64,000 nt of DNA from Komagataeibacter swingsii (GTDB taxonomy: Bacteria > Pseudomonadota > Alphaproteobacteria > Acetobacterales > Acetobacteraceae), in the NCBI RefSeq assembly GCF_003207895.1, contig NZ_NKUB01000003.1:124001-188000 (forward strand), read 5' to 3'. The notes below the pieces were generated by a model. The model was not told the origin of the DNA. It searched no databases and was given only the letters and a program-made list of their open reading frames with translations. The position numbers and the translations under genes were made by a program. Within the stretch, counting starts at the first letter, position 1; the number at the start of each line of letters is the position of its first letter. Below, in pieces: positions 28,750-38,725 of this stretch.

Positions 28750-28830
28750 TGTCACGGAACTGTGTCCAAGGTGGCGGGACAGGCGATAGATATTTTCAGC
28801 CATGGTGCCGTGAAAGCCTGTCGCTGGCAT
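28750..28830 (-). pseudogene. Tyrosine recombinase (integrase) C-terminal fragment
   Basis: Minus-strand frame from 28830 reads ENIYRLSRHLGHSSVTAAE at about 28739-28797. This is the hallmark block before the catalytic Tyr of phage and island integrases (xIYxLSRxLGHSSVxxTE). The preceding text FHGTMA could be a broken RHTxA motif, and no continuous upstream domain or downstream Tyr block follows. It lies 0.2 kb from the 3' end of tRNA-Ser with its C-terminus pointing to the tRNA. It is interpreted as the remnant of an integrase that used this tRNA. Confidence 0.5.
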
Positions 28831-29572
28831 AAAAGGAGATCAAAGCTGGCATATGCCATGGATACGCTGGGGGCACTGGCTGGCCCTGCATGTTATGTCA
28901 GGCAGTCGGGATAATCGCGTCGGGGTTGGACATCTTGCCGCCGCCATTCAGGCTACGACAGACGGGCGCATTGGACTGGCGTGTATCGACACAGGGCCAT
29001 GCGGGCGAAAAGCCTGTCGAGGCAGTAAGGACATTGGGGCTTGCTTGCGGGTTGTCAGGTTATCCAGGGTCAGACGTGGGATCGTTCTGCCGCCACGCCA
29101 ATAGGCTTTCGGGCGATTTTTGCATGGATCATGTGATGCGCGTAAGCGCGCCAGGGATCACGGGCATCATGCTTCAATACGCGCAAGCCGTCATGTTAGC
29201 GCATTCGCATGTTTTATGCTCAGGAACGCCGCTACATGCGCGCAGGGTATATAACACCCTCCGGATATTTATCTGGATAAAAGTATAGGTCCCAATCCTA
29301 AGTATTGATGCAGATGTCAGCTTGAAACCGATCTTGACAGGAAAGAACTCCAAGCCGGTTTCCAGGTCTGATCAATCGTTACAACAAAAAAATGAAATGA
29401 CAGGCCATGCGGCAAAAATTTGGGTTTTTGATCCGTTCGTTTACTTCATCCTGTATTTCAAGGCTTTTTTACAAAAATCTGATTGTTGAATGATCATAAC
29501 AATTATGTTTATTATCATCAGTACCTAGTCAGCCTCTTAATATGATTTTTAGTTCGGAACAGGGACGTGAGA
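28831..29572. other. Intergenic region with no recognisable gene
   Basis: No reading frame here looks like a protein family on either strand. The GC content falls from left to right, and the last 200 bases before the MocR gene are AT-rich. An ATTGTT - TGATCA - AACAAT arrangement at 29482-29503 is a possible regulator site for the gene that follows. Confidence 0.5.
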
Positions 29573-31045
29573 ATGGATATCGGGTGGAGAAAAATTTTTG
29601 CCTCACACTCGAAAGATGAGAAAGAAACACTTCAGGAAAATATCCGCAAAAAACTCGTTGCTGCCATTGAAAGCGGCAAGATCCGTTCCGGCACCCGCCT
29701 TCCCTCAAGTCGCCAACTGGCGGATTTCCTTGGCATTGCCCGCATAACGGTGGTCATGGCCTACGAACGGCTGATTGATGACGGGTATATCGTCAGCCGC
29801 TTGCGTAGCGGTATGTATGTTAAAGACGAAGTCAGCCGTCATCTTGCCAGACAGGAAGATGAACAGGCGGCACGCCCTGAAAATCTGGTTAACTGGGACA
29901 AGCACATAAAATTGCAGGTATCAAACCTGAGGAATATTTCAAAACCAAGGAATTGGCAGGACTATAAATACTGTTTTTTATTCGGGCAGCTTGATTCAAG
30001 CCTTTTCCCTACAAGGGAGTGGCGGGAAAGCATGAAAAAAACCGTTAATCTCAGGGGGCTGGGTCTTTGGGTTGGCGACATGATTGATGAAGATGACCCC
30101 GACCTTCTTGAACAGATATGCCTGCAAATCCTACCCCGACGGGGCATATGGGCGTCGGAACAGGAAATTATCATTACAGTCGGGGCACAGCATGCCCTTT
30201 TTATGGCGTTGAAAATACTCGTATCATCATCAACAGATTTTGGTATTGAAGACCCTTCCTATACTGACGCGCGCAATATGGTCCAGCTTCATACCTCCCG
30301 GATAAAAAATCTGAAGATGGACGATCAGGGGGTCATACCCGATGATGATTTCAGCCAATGTCAGGTTGTACTCCTTACTCCGGGGCACCAATGCCCAACT
30401 ACCGCCATCATGTCCCCACAACGCCGTATGGAAATACTGGAAGTCGCCCAAAAGAAAGACATGGTCATTATAGAAGATGACTATGACGCAGACCTGTTTT
30501 CAGAAGGGCAGGCCGGATCAGCCCTGAAAAGCATGGATACGCAGGGACGTGTCATCCATATCGGGAGCCTGTCCAAAATACTGGCGCCGGGCCTGCGGAT
30601 TGGTTACATCGTGGCGTCCCCTGCCATAATACGGGAATTGCGTGCCCTACGTCGGCTTATGCTCCGTCATCCCCCACGCAATAACCAGAAAACCCTGAGC
30701 GTGTTTATCGCCTTGGGCCATTACAGATCCCACTTGAAAAAAATGGGCGCGCAGTTACATGAGCGTGCAATATTAATGGATAAATTGCTGCCCCATTACC
30801 TGCCGAACTATAAAATCATGCGATCTGCCGGTGCATCCAGTTTCTGGATTCAGGGGCCTGCCCATCACGATGCGACAAAACTGGCCCATGAGGCCAGAAA
30901 ACATGATGTATTAATCGAACGGGGCGATATATTCTTCAGTAACCCGAAAGCCGGGCAATCATGCTTCCGCATGGGGTTTTCCTCCATTCCCTATGAACGG
31001 ATCGAAGACGGACTGAAAATACTGGGGTCACTTATTCCATCCTGA
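29573..31045 (+). CDS. MocR-type PLP-dependent GntR transcriptional regulator
   Basis: 490-residue fusion of a GntR winged helix (residues about 18-80: LQENIRKKLVAAIESGKIRS, GTRLPSSRQLADFLGIAR, VVMAYERLIDDGYI) to an aminotransferase-fold domain (from about 130). The PLP lysine is expected in IGSLSKILAPGLRIGYI. MocR proteins sense PLP-amino-acid adducts; TauR, PdxR and GabR are members. Codon use is more AT-rich than the core genes around it. The ATG at 29573 with an AGGGACG site is preferred over a GTG six bases earlier. It is convergent with a DMT transporter, a pairing often seen for MocR proteins. Confidence 0.88.
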   Translation: MDIGWRKIFASHSKDEKETLQENIRKKLVAAIESGKIRSGTRLPSSRQLADFLGIARITVVMAYERLIDDGYIVSRLRSGMYVKDEVSRHLARQEDEQAARPENLVNWDKHIKLQVSNLRNISKPRNWQDYKYCFLFGQLDSSLFPTREWRESMKKTVNLRGLGLWVGDMIDEDDPDLLEQICLQILPRRGIWASEQEIIITVGAQHALFMALKILVSSSTDFGIEDPSYTDARNMVQLHTSRIKNLKMDDQGVIPDDDFSQCQVVLLTPGHQCPTTAIMSPQRRMEILEVAQKKDMVIIEDDYDADLFSEGQAGSALKSMDTQGRVIHIGSLSKILAPGLRIGYIVASPAIIRELRALRRLMLRHPPRNNQKTLSVFIALGHYRSHLKKMGAQLHERAILMDKLLPHYLPNYKIMRSAGASSFWIQGPAHHDATKLAHEARKHDVLIERGDIFFSNPKAGQSCFRMGFSSIPYERIEDGLKILGSLIPS

Positions 31046-31161
31046 CCAGAAATATTATTTGGCCAGTATTCGTCATGGTTCTTATCTATTGTGAAAATAA
31101 TATGACATATGCCTTAACAGTCCCGCATGGATGCGCTGTGTGTCCAGCGCATAACCCGATG

Positions 31162-32103
31162 TCATGTTTTTCTGTGGGCGGCAATGCATGAAAGTACGCT
31201 GCTGACCACCAGCAGGAATGCCATCACTTCCAGGGGATGCGGCGCCCTTTGTTCCCACAGAAAGCCATAGAGCAATGCAAACAGGGTTTCAAACAGGATC
31301 ATCTGTCCGACCATGGTGAGAGGAAGGAGACGACTCATCCGGTTCCACAGGGCATTGCCACAGATTGAGGCAAGGAACGCGATCCCGACCGAAACGGATA
31401 TGAAACGCTCCCATCCCTGCGCGGTATGATGGGTATTGGCCAGCAGCCAGGCCATGGGGGCAAGCAGCACGGCCTGGGCGCCAGTCATAACGCCGGTAAG
31501 CAGGTTCCATTCATGTCCTGAAATATGATGAAGCCGCCCGAGGCAACGGCTGTTCCACACCACATAGGTACTCCATGATGTCAGCGCGGCCAAGGCGCAG
31601 AACAGTCCGGATATGGATGATCCCGAAGGTGTCGCCACAAGAATGGCCTGACCGCCGATACACAACACGCCTGCGCCGCATAGGACCAGCGATGGGGCAA
31701 GCGCCCTGAGGGAGACAGCACCAGCCTCACGGCTTCCGATCAAGGTTACGATGACGGGAAGGAAGCCGGTAATAAGCGAAGTCAGGGCTATGCCGCCTAG
31801 CTGCACGGCCATGGAAAGCAATATATAGTAAAGGACATTGCCCAGGAGCGCGAGCCAGAACAAGGCCAGCCAGTCCTGCCGTGTCACGGTGCGGGAAAGT
31901 ACAGGCCAGCGGGGCGCTATCAATACGCAGGCAAACACGCCATAGGCCAGATAACGGCCGACCGCGAGTTGCATCGGCGTAAAGCTTCCCACCAGTTCCG
32001 GCGCCAGGAAAACCAGTCCCCACAAGGCCCCTGCCCCGGCGCCACATAAAACGCCAAGGGGAACCTGCCGGGGGGGCACCAGAAGTGTCTTTGTCGCGCT
32101 CAC
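31162..32103 (-). CDS. EamA/DMT family transporter
   Basis: 313-residue inner-membrane protein with about ten helices in two EamA repeats (GAGAGALWGLVFLAPELVG at the start; ALAALTSWSTYVVWNSRCLG opening the second half). DMT proteins mostly export amino acids and related metabolites; the substrate is unknown. Its gene is convergent with the MocR regulator and about 240 bases downstream of phnX on the same strand. Confidence 0.85.
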   Translation of the reverse strand: MSATKTLLVPPRQVPLGVLCGAGAGALWGLVFLAPELVGSFTPMQLAVGRYLAYGVFACVLIAPRWPVLSRTVTRQDWLALFWLALLGNVLYYILLSMAVQLGGIALTSLITGFLPVIVTLIGSREAGAVSLRALAPSLVLCGAGVLCIGGQAILVATPSGSSISGLFCALAALTSWSTYVVWNSRCLGRLHHISGHEWNLLTGVMTGAQAVLLAPMAWLLANTHHTAQGWERFISVSVGIAFLASICGNALWNRMSRLLPLTMVGQMILFETLFALLYGFLWEQRAPHPLEVMAFLLVVSSVLSCIAAHRKT

Positions 32104-32338
32104 TCTATTTTTCCCTTCGTGGAGCGTGACATATTATTACGTTCCTGAATTTTGTAATCCCGATTATGACTTAAAATGCAACAAAAACGCGTTTATGATG
32201 AAATCCGGCTTTATGCTGGCCGACCCCTCAATACCCGTACCCGGATAATCCTGCCGCCCGGGGTTGATATTTCCGGGCTGTTGCCCCTGCCCTGCGTGCC
32301 CCCTTTCCGCCACGCGCAGGTATTCCTGTGGATGGCCC

Positions 32339-33151
32339 TCAGGGATATTCGCCACGGGCCATGCGGCCGTCGAATGCCCATAACACAGGCAGGAGGTCCG
32401 CGACCGAATCAATAACCACATGCGCGCCCGCCGCGGTCAACTGGGCGTAAGCCGCTGCACGCCTTGCCGCGAATTCCGTGGCTGGCAGGGCCGCCATTTC
32501 GTCCGATGCGCAGCCAAGGGCGTTGCCACTCAGCGCCACGCCGACCGTCCATGCGCCTGCGTTGAGGCCTTCACCGATCCCCACGGGGGTATCGTCAACC
32601 TTTACGGTGGCACGGGTGGGCCAGACGCTCATCTGCGCCAGGGCATGCCAGATCATGAAGGGGCTGGGTCGGCCTTCCGGCGTTTCCCCCGAACAGACAA
32701 GGCTGTCGACATCAACCCCCTGCCGCGCGGCGACAGGCTGGATTTCGTTCATGATTTCGCGTGTGTAGCCCGTCGTGGACCCGATCTTCAGCCCGCCCTG
32801 CCGCATGGCCGCCAGCACGTCCGCCGCACCGGGGATGATATCGGCGTGCCTGCTGGCGACCGAGATGTTTTTGGGCACGAAGACGGCATATATCGCATCG
32901 ATGTCCTGCTCGGTTGGGGGGCTGCCATGGCGCTGGCGCCATGCCGCGTGAATACGCGGCTGGGCCAGCAGGGCCGCGATATGCGGACGCTTCGCCATGC
33001 CCATCGGCAACCGCGCTTCCTCGATCGTAATGGCCACGCCGAATTGCGCGAAGGCTTCGACAAAGACCCCCATCGGGGCGCGTGATCCGTAATCGACCAG
33101 CGTGCCGGCCCAGTCAAAGATGACGGCCCTGAGATGCCTGAATGACTGCAT
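32339..33151 (-). CDS. phnX: Phosphonoacetaldehyde hydrolase (phosphonatase)
   Basis: Hydrolyses phosphonoacetaldehyde, the PhnW product, to acetaldehyde and phosphate. The start MQSFRHLRAVIFDW after AGGAAA gives 270 residues, the family length. HAD nucleophile Asp13 is in VIFDWAGTLVDYGS, and the Schiff-base Lys54 in PMGMAKRPH sits where Lys53 is in the Bacillus cereus enzyme; this lysine separates phosphonatases from other HAD enzymes. Later HAD motifs: GSTTGYTREIM and VKVDDTPVGIGEGLNAG. The phnW stop is 28 bases upstream; the two form an operon. Confidence 0.95.
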   Translation of the reverse strand: MQSFRHLRAVIFDWAGTLVDYGSRAPMGVFVEAFAQFGVAITIEEARLPMGMAKRPHIAALLAQPRIHAAWRQRHGSPPTEQDIDAIYAVFVPKNISVASRHADIIPGAADVLAAMRQGGLKIGSTTGYTREIMNEIQPVAARQGVDVDSLVCSGETPEGRPSPFMIWHALAQMSVWPTRATVKVDDTPVGIGEGLNAGAWTVGVALSGNALGCASDEMAALPATEFAARRAAAYAQLTAAGAHVVIDSVADLLPVLWAFDGRMARGEYP

Positions 33152-33179
33152 TTTTAAAATTTCCTGCTCGAAAAACGGT

Positions 33180-34412
33180 TCAGGCCAGGGCGGCGGCATC
33201 GCGCGCCGCCAGGCTGGCGGTGGACGGCGCGGCATGGGGAACGCCCAATACCGCCAGGGATTCCTGTGCCGCGCTAATGACCCTTTGCATGACATCCGGC
33301 CCGAAATGGCCAATGCAGCCGATACGGAAACTGTCGACACGTGTCAGTTTTCCGGGGTAAATGATGAAGCCTTTTTCTTTCATCAGGTCATAAAAATTCC
33401 TGAAATCAAATAATTCATGCCCCGGCGTAAGAAACGTAACAATAATGGGAGACAGCCATTGTTCTTCCAGCAATGTCTCGAAGCCCAGCGCCTTCATGCC
33501 GGCAACCAGCGTGTCACGGTTGGCGGTATAGCGTGCGAGCCGGGCAGGCTGGCCCCCCTGGGCCATATACAGCCGCAAGGCTTCAACAAAGGCGGCCACG
33601 ACATGGGTGGGGGGTGTAAAGCGCCATTGCCCCGTGGTGTTCATGGTGCGCCACTGTTCGTGCAGGTCCAGGCTCAGGGAGTGGCTGCGTCCCTTCGCCT
33701 GCTCGAACGCCGTCTTGCGGGCAATGATGAATCCAAAACCCGGCACGCCCTCGATGCATTTATTGGCGGATGAAACCATGGCTTCGTACTGCAGGGTTGC
33801 AATGTCAAGGTTGACGGCGCCGAATGCGCTCATGGAATCAATCAGGAACCTGCGGCCGTGCGCCGCCGTAACCGCGGCGATTTCCTCTATCGGGTTCAGG
33901 ATGCCGGAACTCGTTTCGCAATGCACGACAATGACATGGGTAATGGCCGTATCTTCCGCCAGTATCCGGGCGACTTCCGGCCCGCGCGGCGGACTGAAAT
34001 CCCCCTTGTCCAGCACCCGGCATGCGCGGCCCAGATAGCCAAGTGTCCTGGCTATACGCTGCCCATAGGCGCCATTGGCAAGCACCAGCACCTTGCCGTC
34101 ATGCGGGACAAAACTGCCAAGCATGGCTTCGACACAGAAGGTGCCGCTTCCCTGCATCGGGATACAGTCATAATCGGTGGCATTGCCCGCGATTTCCAGC
34201 ACGGTACGCCGCAATTCAGCGGTCAGGTCGCGGAATTCCTGATCCCACGATCCCCAGTCCCGCATCATGGCCGCACGTGTTCGGGGCGCGGTTGTAAGGG
34301 GGCCGGGGGTCAGGAGATAATGGTCGGGTTCCGCCCGCAGGTCGTGCGGGTCAAGGGAAGCGCGCTCGATTGTATCTGACATGTCACCACTCGCCTGATT
34401 GGGAATGGACAT
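33180..34412 (-). CDS. phnW: 2-aminoethylphosphonate--pyruvate transaminase
   Basis: PLP enzyme that moves the amino group of 2-aminoethylphosphonate to pyruvate, yielding phosphonoacetaldehyde and alanine. The protein has the family opening YLLTPGPLTTAPRTRAAMMRDWGSWDQEF (read in two blocks), PMQGSGTF, and the PLP lysine in SSANKCIEGVPGFGF. The frame from 34412 gives 410 residues; a Met at 34382 would be closer to the common 370-400. It forms an operon with phnX and is divergent from a LysR gene (80 bases), which probably controls it. Confidence 0.94.
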   Translation of the reverse strand: MSIPNQASGDMSDTIERASLDPHDLRAEPDHYLLTPGPLTTAPRTRAAMMRDWGSWDQEFRDLTAELRRTVLEIAGNATDYDCIPMQGSGTFCVEAMLGSFVPHDGKVLVLANGAYGQRIARTLGYLGRACRVLDKGDFSPPRGPEVARILAEDTAITHVIVVHCETSSGILNPIEEIAAVTAAHGRRFLIDSMSAFGAVNLDIATLQYEAMVSSANKCIEGVPGFGFIIARKTAFEQAKGRSHSLSLDLHEQWRTMNTTGQWRFTPPTHVVAAFVEALRLYMAQGGQPARLARYTANRDTLVAGMKALGFETLLEEQWLSPIIVTFLTPGHELFDFRNFYDLMKEKGFIIYPGKLTRVDSFRIGCIGHFGPDVMQRVISAAQESLAVLGVPHAAPSTASLAARDAAALA

Positions 34413-34492
34413 AACAGAGCGGAATGATTTAGATTTGTAAAATCGATAAAATTGATCCTTTCAACGATTTTTCTTATACGGCAGTCAAGCCA

Positions 34493-35401
34493 GTGCAATA
34501 TGTCCAGCTTCGCGCTTTTCATGCTGTCGCCGAACATGGCAGCTTTTCCCGTGCAGCCGGGGCGCTGGGCCTGACGCAGCCCGCGATTTCCGATCAGGTG
34601 CGGCGTCTGGAGCAGGAATTTGGCGTCACCTTGTTCAACAGGCGGGGCCGTGTGGTAGAACTGACCGATCTGGGACGACGGCTGTTACTGACCACACGGC
34701 AGATGTTTACTTATGAACGCAATGCACGCCAGTTACTTTCGGCAGAAGGCGCATTGGATGCGGGCAGCCTGCTGATGGTAACGGACGCGCCGGATCTGGC
34801 CGTTAAGATAATAGCAGCTTTCCGCATACATTATCCCAACGTCATCATTTCCCTATCCATTACGAATGCGGAAGCCTGCCTGGCCCGTGTGCTGGATAAT
34901 ACGGCGGATATGGCCGTATGCGCCATCTATCCATCGGATTCCCGTATTCGTGGCCAGGAATTGCGGCGTGAAAAATTGATGGCCATCGTCCCCGATACCG
35001 ATGACTTTGATGAACATGGCCTCACTTTTTCAGAATTCGTACAATATGGCCCCATTTTCCGCGAAGCCCAGTCTATTACGCAACGCCTGCTTTCCAAAGA
35101 ACTGAGCCGGCGCGGCATCCAGGTTACCCCTACCCTCCTGATTGATGGCCGTGAAGGCATGATTGAGGCCGTGGCCCATGGCCTGGGCGTCGCCGCCATA
35201 TCCCCCAGCGAATTCATAGGTAATGACCGGGTCCGTCTGGTGCCCCTTATCGGGGCAGAGGAAGAAATGATCGAATATATCGTCTCCCTTGCCGATCGCC
35301 CGCCATCAAACCTGCTGGACGCCCTTCACGCCATTGCGCCTGAAATGGAAGCATCATCCGTTTCCTCTCCTGCGCAGGCAACATCACGGCGCAAGTCATG
35401 A
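34493..35401 (+). CDS. LysR family regulator of the phnWX operon
   Basis: 302-residue LTTR. The N-terminal helix-turn-helix is clear: [49 protein letters not shown]. The effector domain follows. It starts at a GTG and is divergent from phnW; the 80-base AT-rich gap holds ATCGAT- and ATTGAT-like half sites around 34441-34455. Divergent LysR genes typically activate their partner, so control of 2-aminoethylphosphonate use is inferred from position. Confidence 0.88.
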   Translation: MQYVQLRAFHAVAEHGSFSRAAGALGLTQPAISDQVRRLEQEFGVTLFNRRGRVVELTDLGRRLLLTTRQMFTYERNARQLLSAEGALDAGSLLMVTDAPDLAVKIIAAFRIHYPNVIISLSITNAEACLARVLDNTADMAVCAIYPSDSRIRGQELRREKLMAIVPDTDDFDEHGLTFSEFVQYGPIFREAQSITQRLLSKELSRRGIQVTPTLLIDGREGMIEAVAHGLGVAAISPSEFIGNDRVRLVPLIGAEEEMIEYIVSLADRPPSNLLDALHAIAPEMEASSVSSPAQATSRRKS

Positions 35402-35488
35402 TGAACAGCCGCAATAGGATCATGTAATCCGCCGCATGGCTTGCGATGGCGGTCCGTTAGCCGGGCAATCCATGGACTTCACGCCGCA

Positions 35489-36346
35489 TCATAATTTGGG
35501 CAGCGTGTGGCGGATATGCGCGGCAAACCGTTCGGCCAGGTCGTTGCCTGCAACCTTGTCAAACGCGATGGTTATCCCCAGTTGTGGCAGGCCCGGCAGG
35601 CTGGCGTCCGGCCCCAGTTCCAGCAGGTCAGCCGGCACGGCGGGACGGGTCAGCACGGCCACGGCCTGGCCGGAACGGACAACGGCCGTCAGCCCCGCCA
35701 GGCTGGCGCTGGCATAGGCGATCCGGAAATTCCTGCCATCATGCTCCAGACTGTTCAGGACAGCCTGATGGTCAAACGTGTCCACTTCCGTCAGGGCAAG
35801 GGGGAGCGGCGTGCTGTTCCAGACCGGAAAGCCCGCCCTGCCCACCCATACCAGTGGCTCCACACGGATAACATCATCGTTTGCATGCGGGTTGACGATG
35901 GAGACAAGGGCCAGATCCAGTTGGTGCCGTTCCAGCATCCTGTTCAGTCTTTGCGTTGACCCGCAAACGATTTCAATCAGCACATCCGGATGCGCACTGG
36001 TAAAGCTTCCGACCAGGCCCGGCAGGAAAGCGGCTGCATAATCATCCGGACAACCAAAACGCACGCTGCCGGACAGGCCCCGCCCTGTCAGGTCAGCCAG
36101 CGCGCGGTCATGCGCGCGCAGGATGTCACGCGCATGCGCCAGCAGGCGAAGGCCATGCGCGGTCAGTGTCACACCACGCCCACCCCGGTTGAGCAGGCAA
36201 CGACCCGTCAGTTCTTCCAGCCGTTTGACCTGCATGCTCAGGGCGGACTGGGTTTTGGCCAGCCGCAGGGCAGCCCGGCTGAGCGATCCGGTATCGGCTA
36301 TGGCGCTGAAGGACCGTAAGAGGTCAATTTCCAGATTATAGGACAC
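35489..36346 (-). CDS. dgdR: LysR family regulator, DgdR-like, next to dgdA
   Basis: 285-residue LTTR with IDLLRSFSAIADTGSLSRAA, LRLAKTQSALSMQVKRLEEL and CLLNRGGRGVTLTAHG in its DNA-binding part. It is divergent from the dialkylglycine decarboxylase gene with about 110 bases to the chosen dgdA start. This mirrors the known dgdA/dgdR pairing of Burkholderia cepacia, where DgdR is a LysR-family regulator of dgdA. The name rests on this position, not on residue identity. Confidence 0.75.
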   Translation of the reverse strand: MSYNLEIDLLRSFSAIADTGSLSRAALRLAKTQSALSMQVKRLEELTGRCLLNRGGRGVTLTAHGLRLLAHARDILRAHDRALADLTGRGLSGSVRFGCPDDYAAAFLPGLVGSFTSAHPDVLIEIVCGSTQRLNRMLERHQLDLALVSIVNPHANDDVIRVEPLVWVGRAGFPVWNSTPLPLALTEVDTFDHQAVLNSLEHDGRNFRIAYASASLAGLTAVVRSGQAVAVLTRPAVPADLLELGPDASLPGLPQLGITIAFDKVAGNDLAERFAAHIRHTLPKL

Positions 36347-36375
36347 GATATCAATTTTTCTTATGCCTTGTATAA

Positions 36376-37779
<1,404 letters not shown>

Positions 37780-37896
37780 AAGACTGTTTGAAAACAACTT
37801 ATTGATCAAAGAAAATAAAGGTTTTTGGGCGCCGTCTTTTTGAAAAAAGGCGGTGTTCCTTGAAGCTTTTGCAAAAAGCTTCACCGAAAACGTCCT
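37780..37896. repeat. Nested-palindromic intergenic repeat, copy E (inverted orientation)
   Basis: Runs in the opposite direction to the other copies: outer arm AAGACTGTTTGAAAACAACTT, then the AAAGGTTTTTGGGCGCCG arm, the GCCGTCTTTTTG / AAAAAAGGCGG hairpin, the GAAGCTTTTGCAAAAAGCTTC hairpin and CACCGAAAAC. It begins at the dgdA stop codon and may end its transcript. Confidence 0.8.
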
Positions 37897-38082
37897 TATG
37901 ACTGCAAGATGTTTCCGGGAAGACTGTTTCAAGCAGTCCTTGATGGCGGCATAAATATTTTCCGCAGTCAACCAATCGATGCCGCCTGACAGTTCAAAAA
38001 TATTAAATACGTTACTTGTTACGCCTGTTTCCAATATATCATTTAAGAACAATAAAAGTTTTTTTGGTGCCACCATTTTATA
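37897..38082. other. Spacer between two repeat copies, no assigned gene
   Basis: About 185 bases between repeats E and F. The minus strand is open across it and reads protein-like text (SNVFNIFELSGGIDWLTAEN), which may be a relic of a gene destroyed by repeat insertion. Too short to assign. Confidence 0.4.
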
Positions 38083-38246
38083 AGAGACTGTTTGAAAAGT
38101 CAGTTCATGATAGCGCTTTAAAATTAAAGGAAGTTTTTGGTGAAGCTTTTTGCAAAAGCTTCGAAAGAATACCGCCCTTGTAAGAAAAAGGCGGCACAAA
38201 AAAACTTTTATTTTTTTTATCAATGAATTGTTTTCAAACAGCTTCT
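38083..38246. repeat. Nested-palindromic intergenic repeat, copy F (complete)
   Basis: Near-complete match to copy A over its full length: AGAGACTGTTTGAAAAGTCA, TCATGATAGCGCTTTAAAAT, AAGTTTTTGGTGAAGC, the GAAGCTTTTTGCAAAAGCTTC hairpin, a decayed GCCGCC hairpin, AAAAAAACTTTTATT and GTTTTCAAACAGCTTCT. Differences from copy A are mostly single bases and short T-run length changes. Confidence 0.85.
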
Positions 38247-38725
38247 AAAAAAGGCAGCGTTTTTTGAATCCTTTCAAAAATCCGCGTAAAATTTATTTTT
38301 AATTTCATGGTAATATTATCAATAAAAATATCGTTCTTCTATGGTGCTTTTATATTTGAAATAATATTTCAGGCTCAATCAATATGCGATCCAGCCAGCC
38401 ATTGCAGCGCTAGGGATCAAGGAACCATCACTTTGTGGCGCAATAAAACGAGTTGGAAACCAGGGTGCCGTGATTGATGGCTCTGTTCGATGGCTTGTTC
38501 CCCTTATGCCGGTGCTGGGTGGCGGTACTTGCATTCTGATTGTCTGTAACGGCGGCATTGATCGTTGCAAGCAGGGAAAAGCCATGGATTGATCGCCCCG
38601 GCCGGACCAGGCAAGCCATTTACCCGTATCCCGGCTGCGTCATGCCGCTTTCCCTATCAGGGCATGGAAGATGAAATCGTCGAGACCCCCTTAAAACCAA
38701 GGGTTTCTAGATGAGGACTGAACGC
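38247..38725. other. Intergenic region with no recognisable gene
   Basis: About 480 bases between repeat F and the amino-acid permease stop. The first 130 bases are AT-rich. The rest has short open frames on both strands (for example minus 38379-38585) that resemble no family. Confidence 0.5.

Noticed and set aside
38379-38619. Two short minus-strand frames before the permease gene
   Set aside because: They overlap in different frames, lack good ribosome sites and match no transposase or other family.
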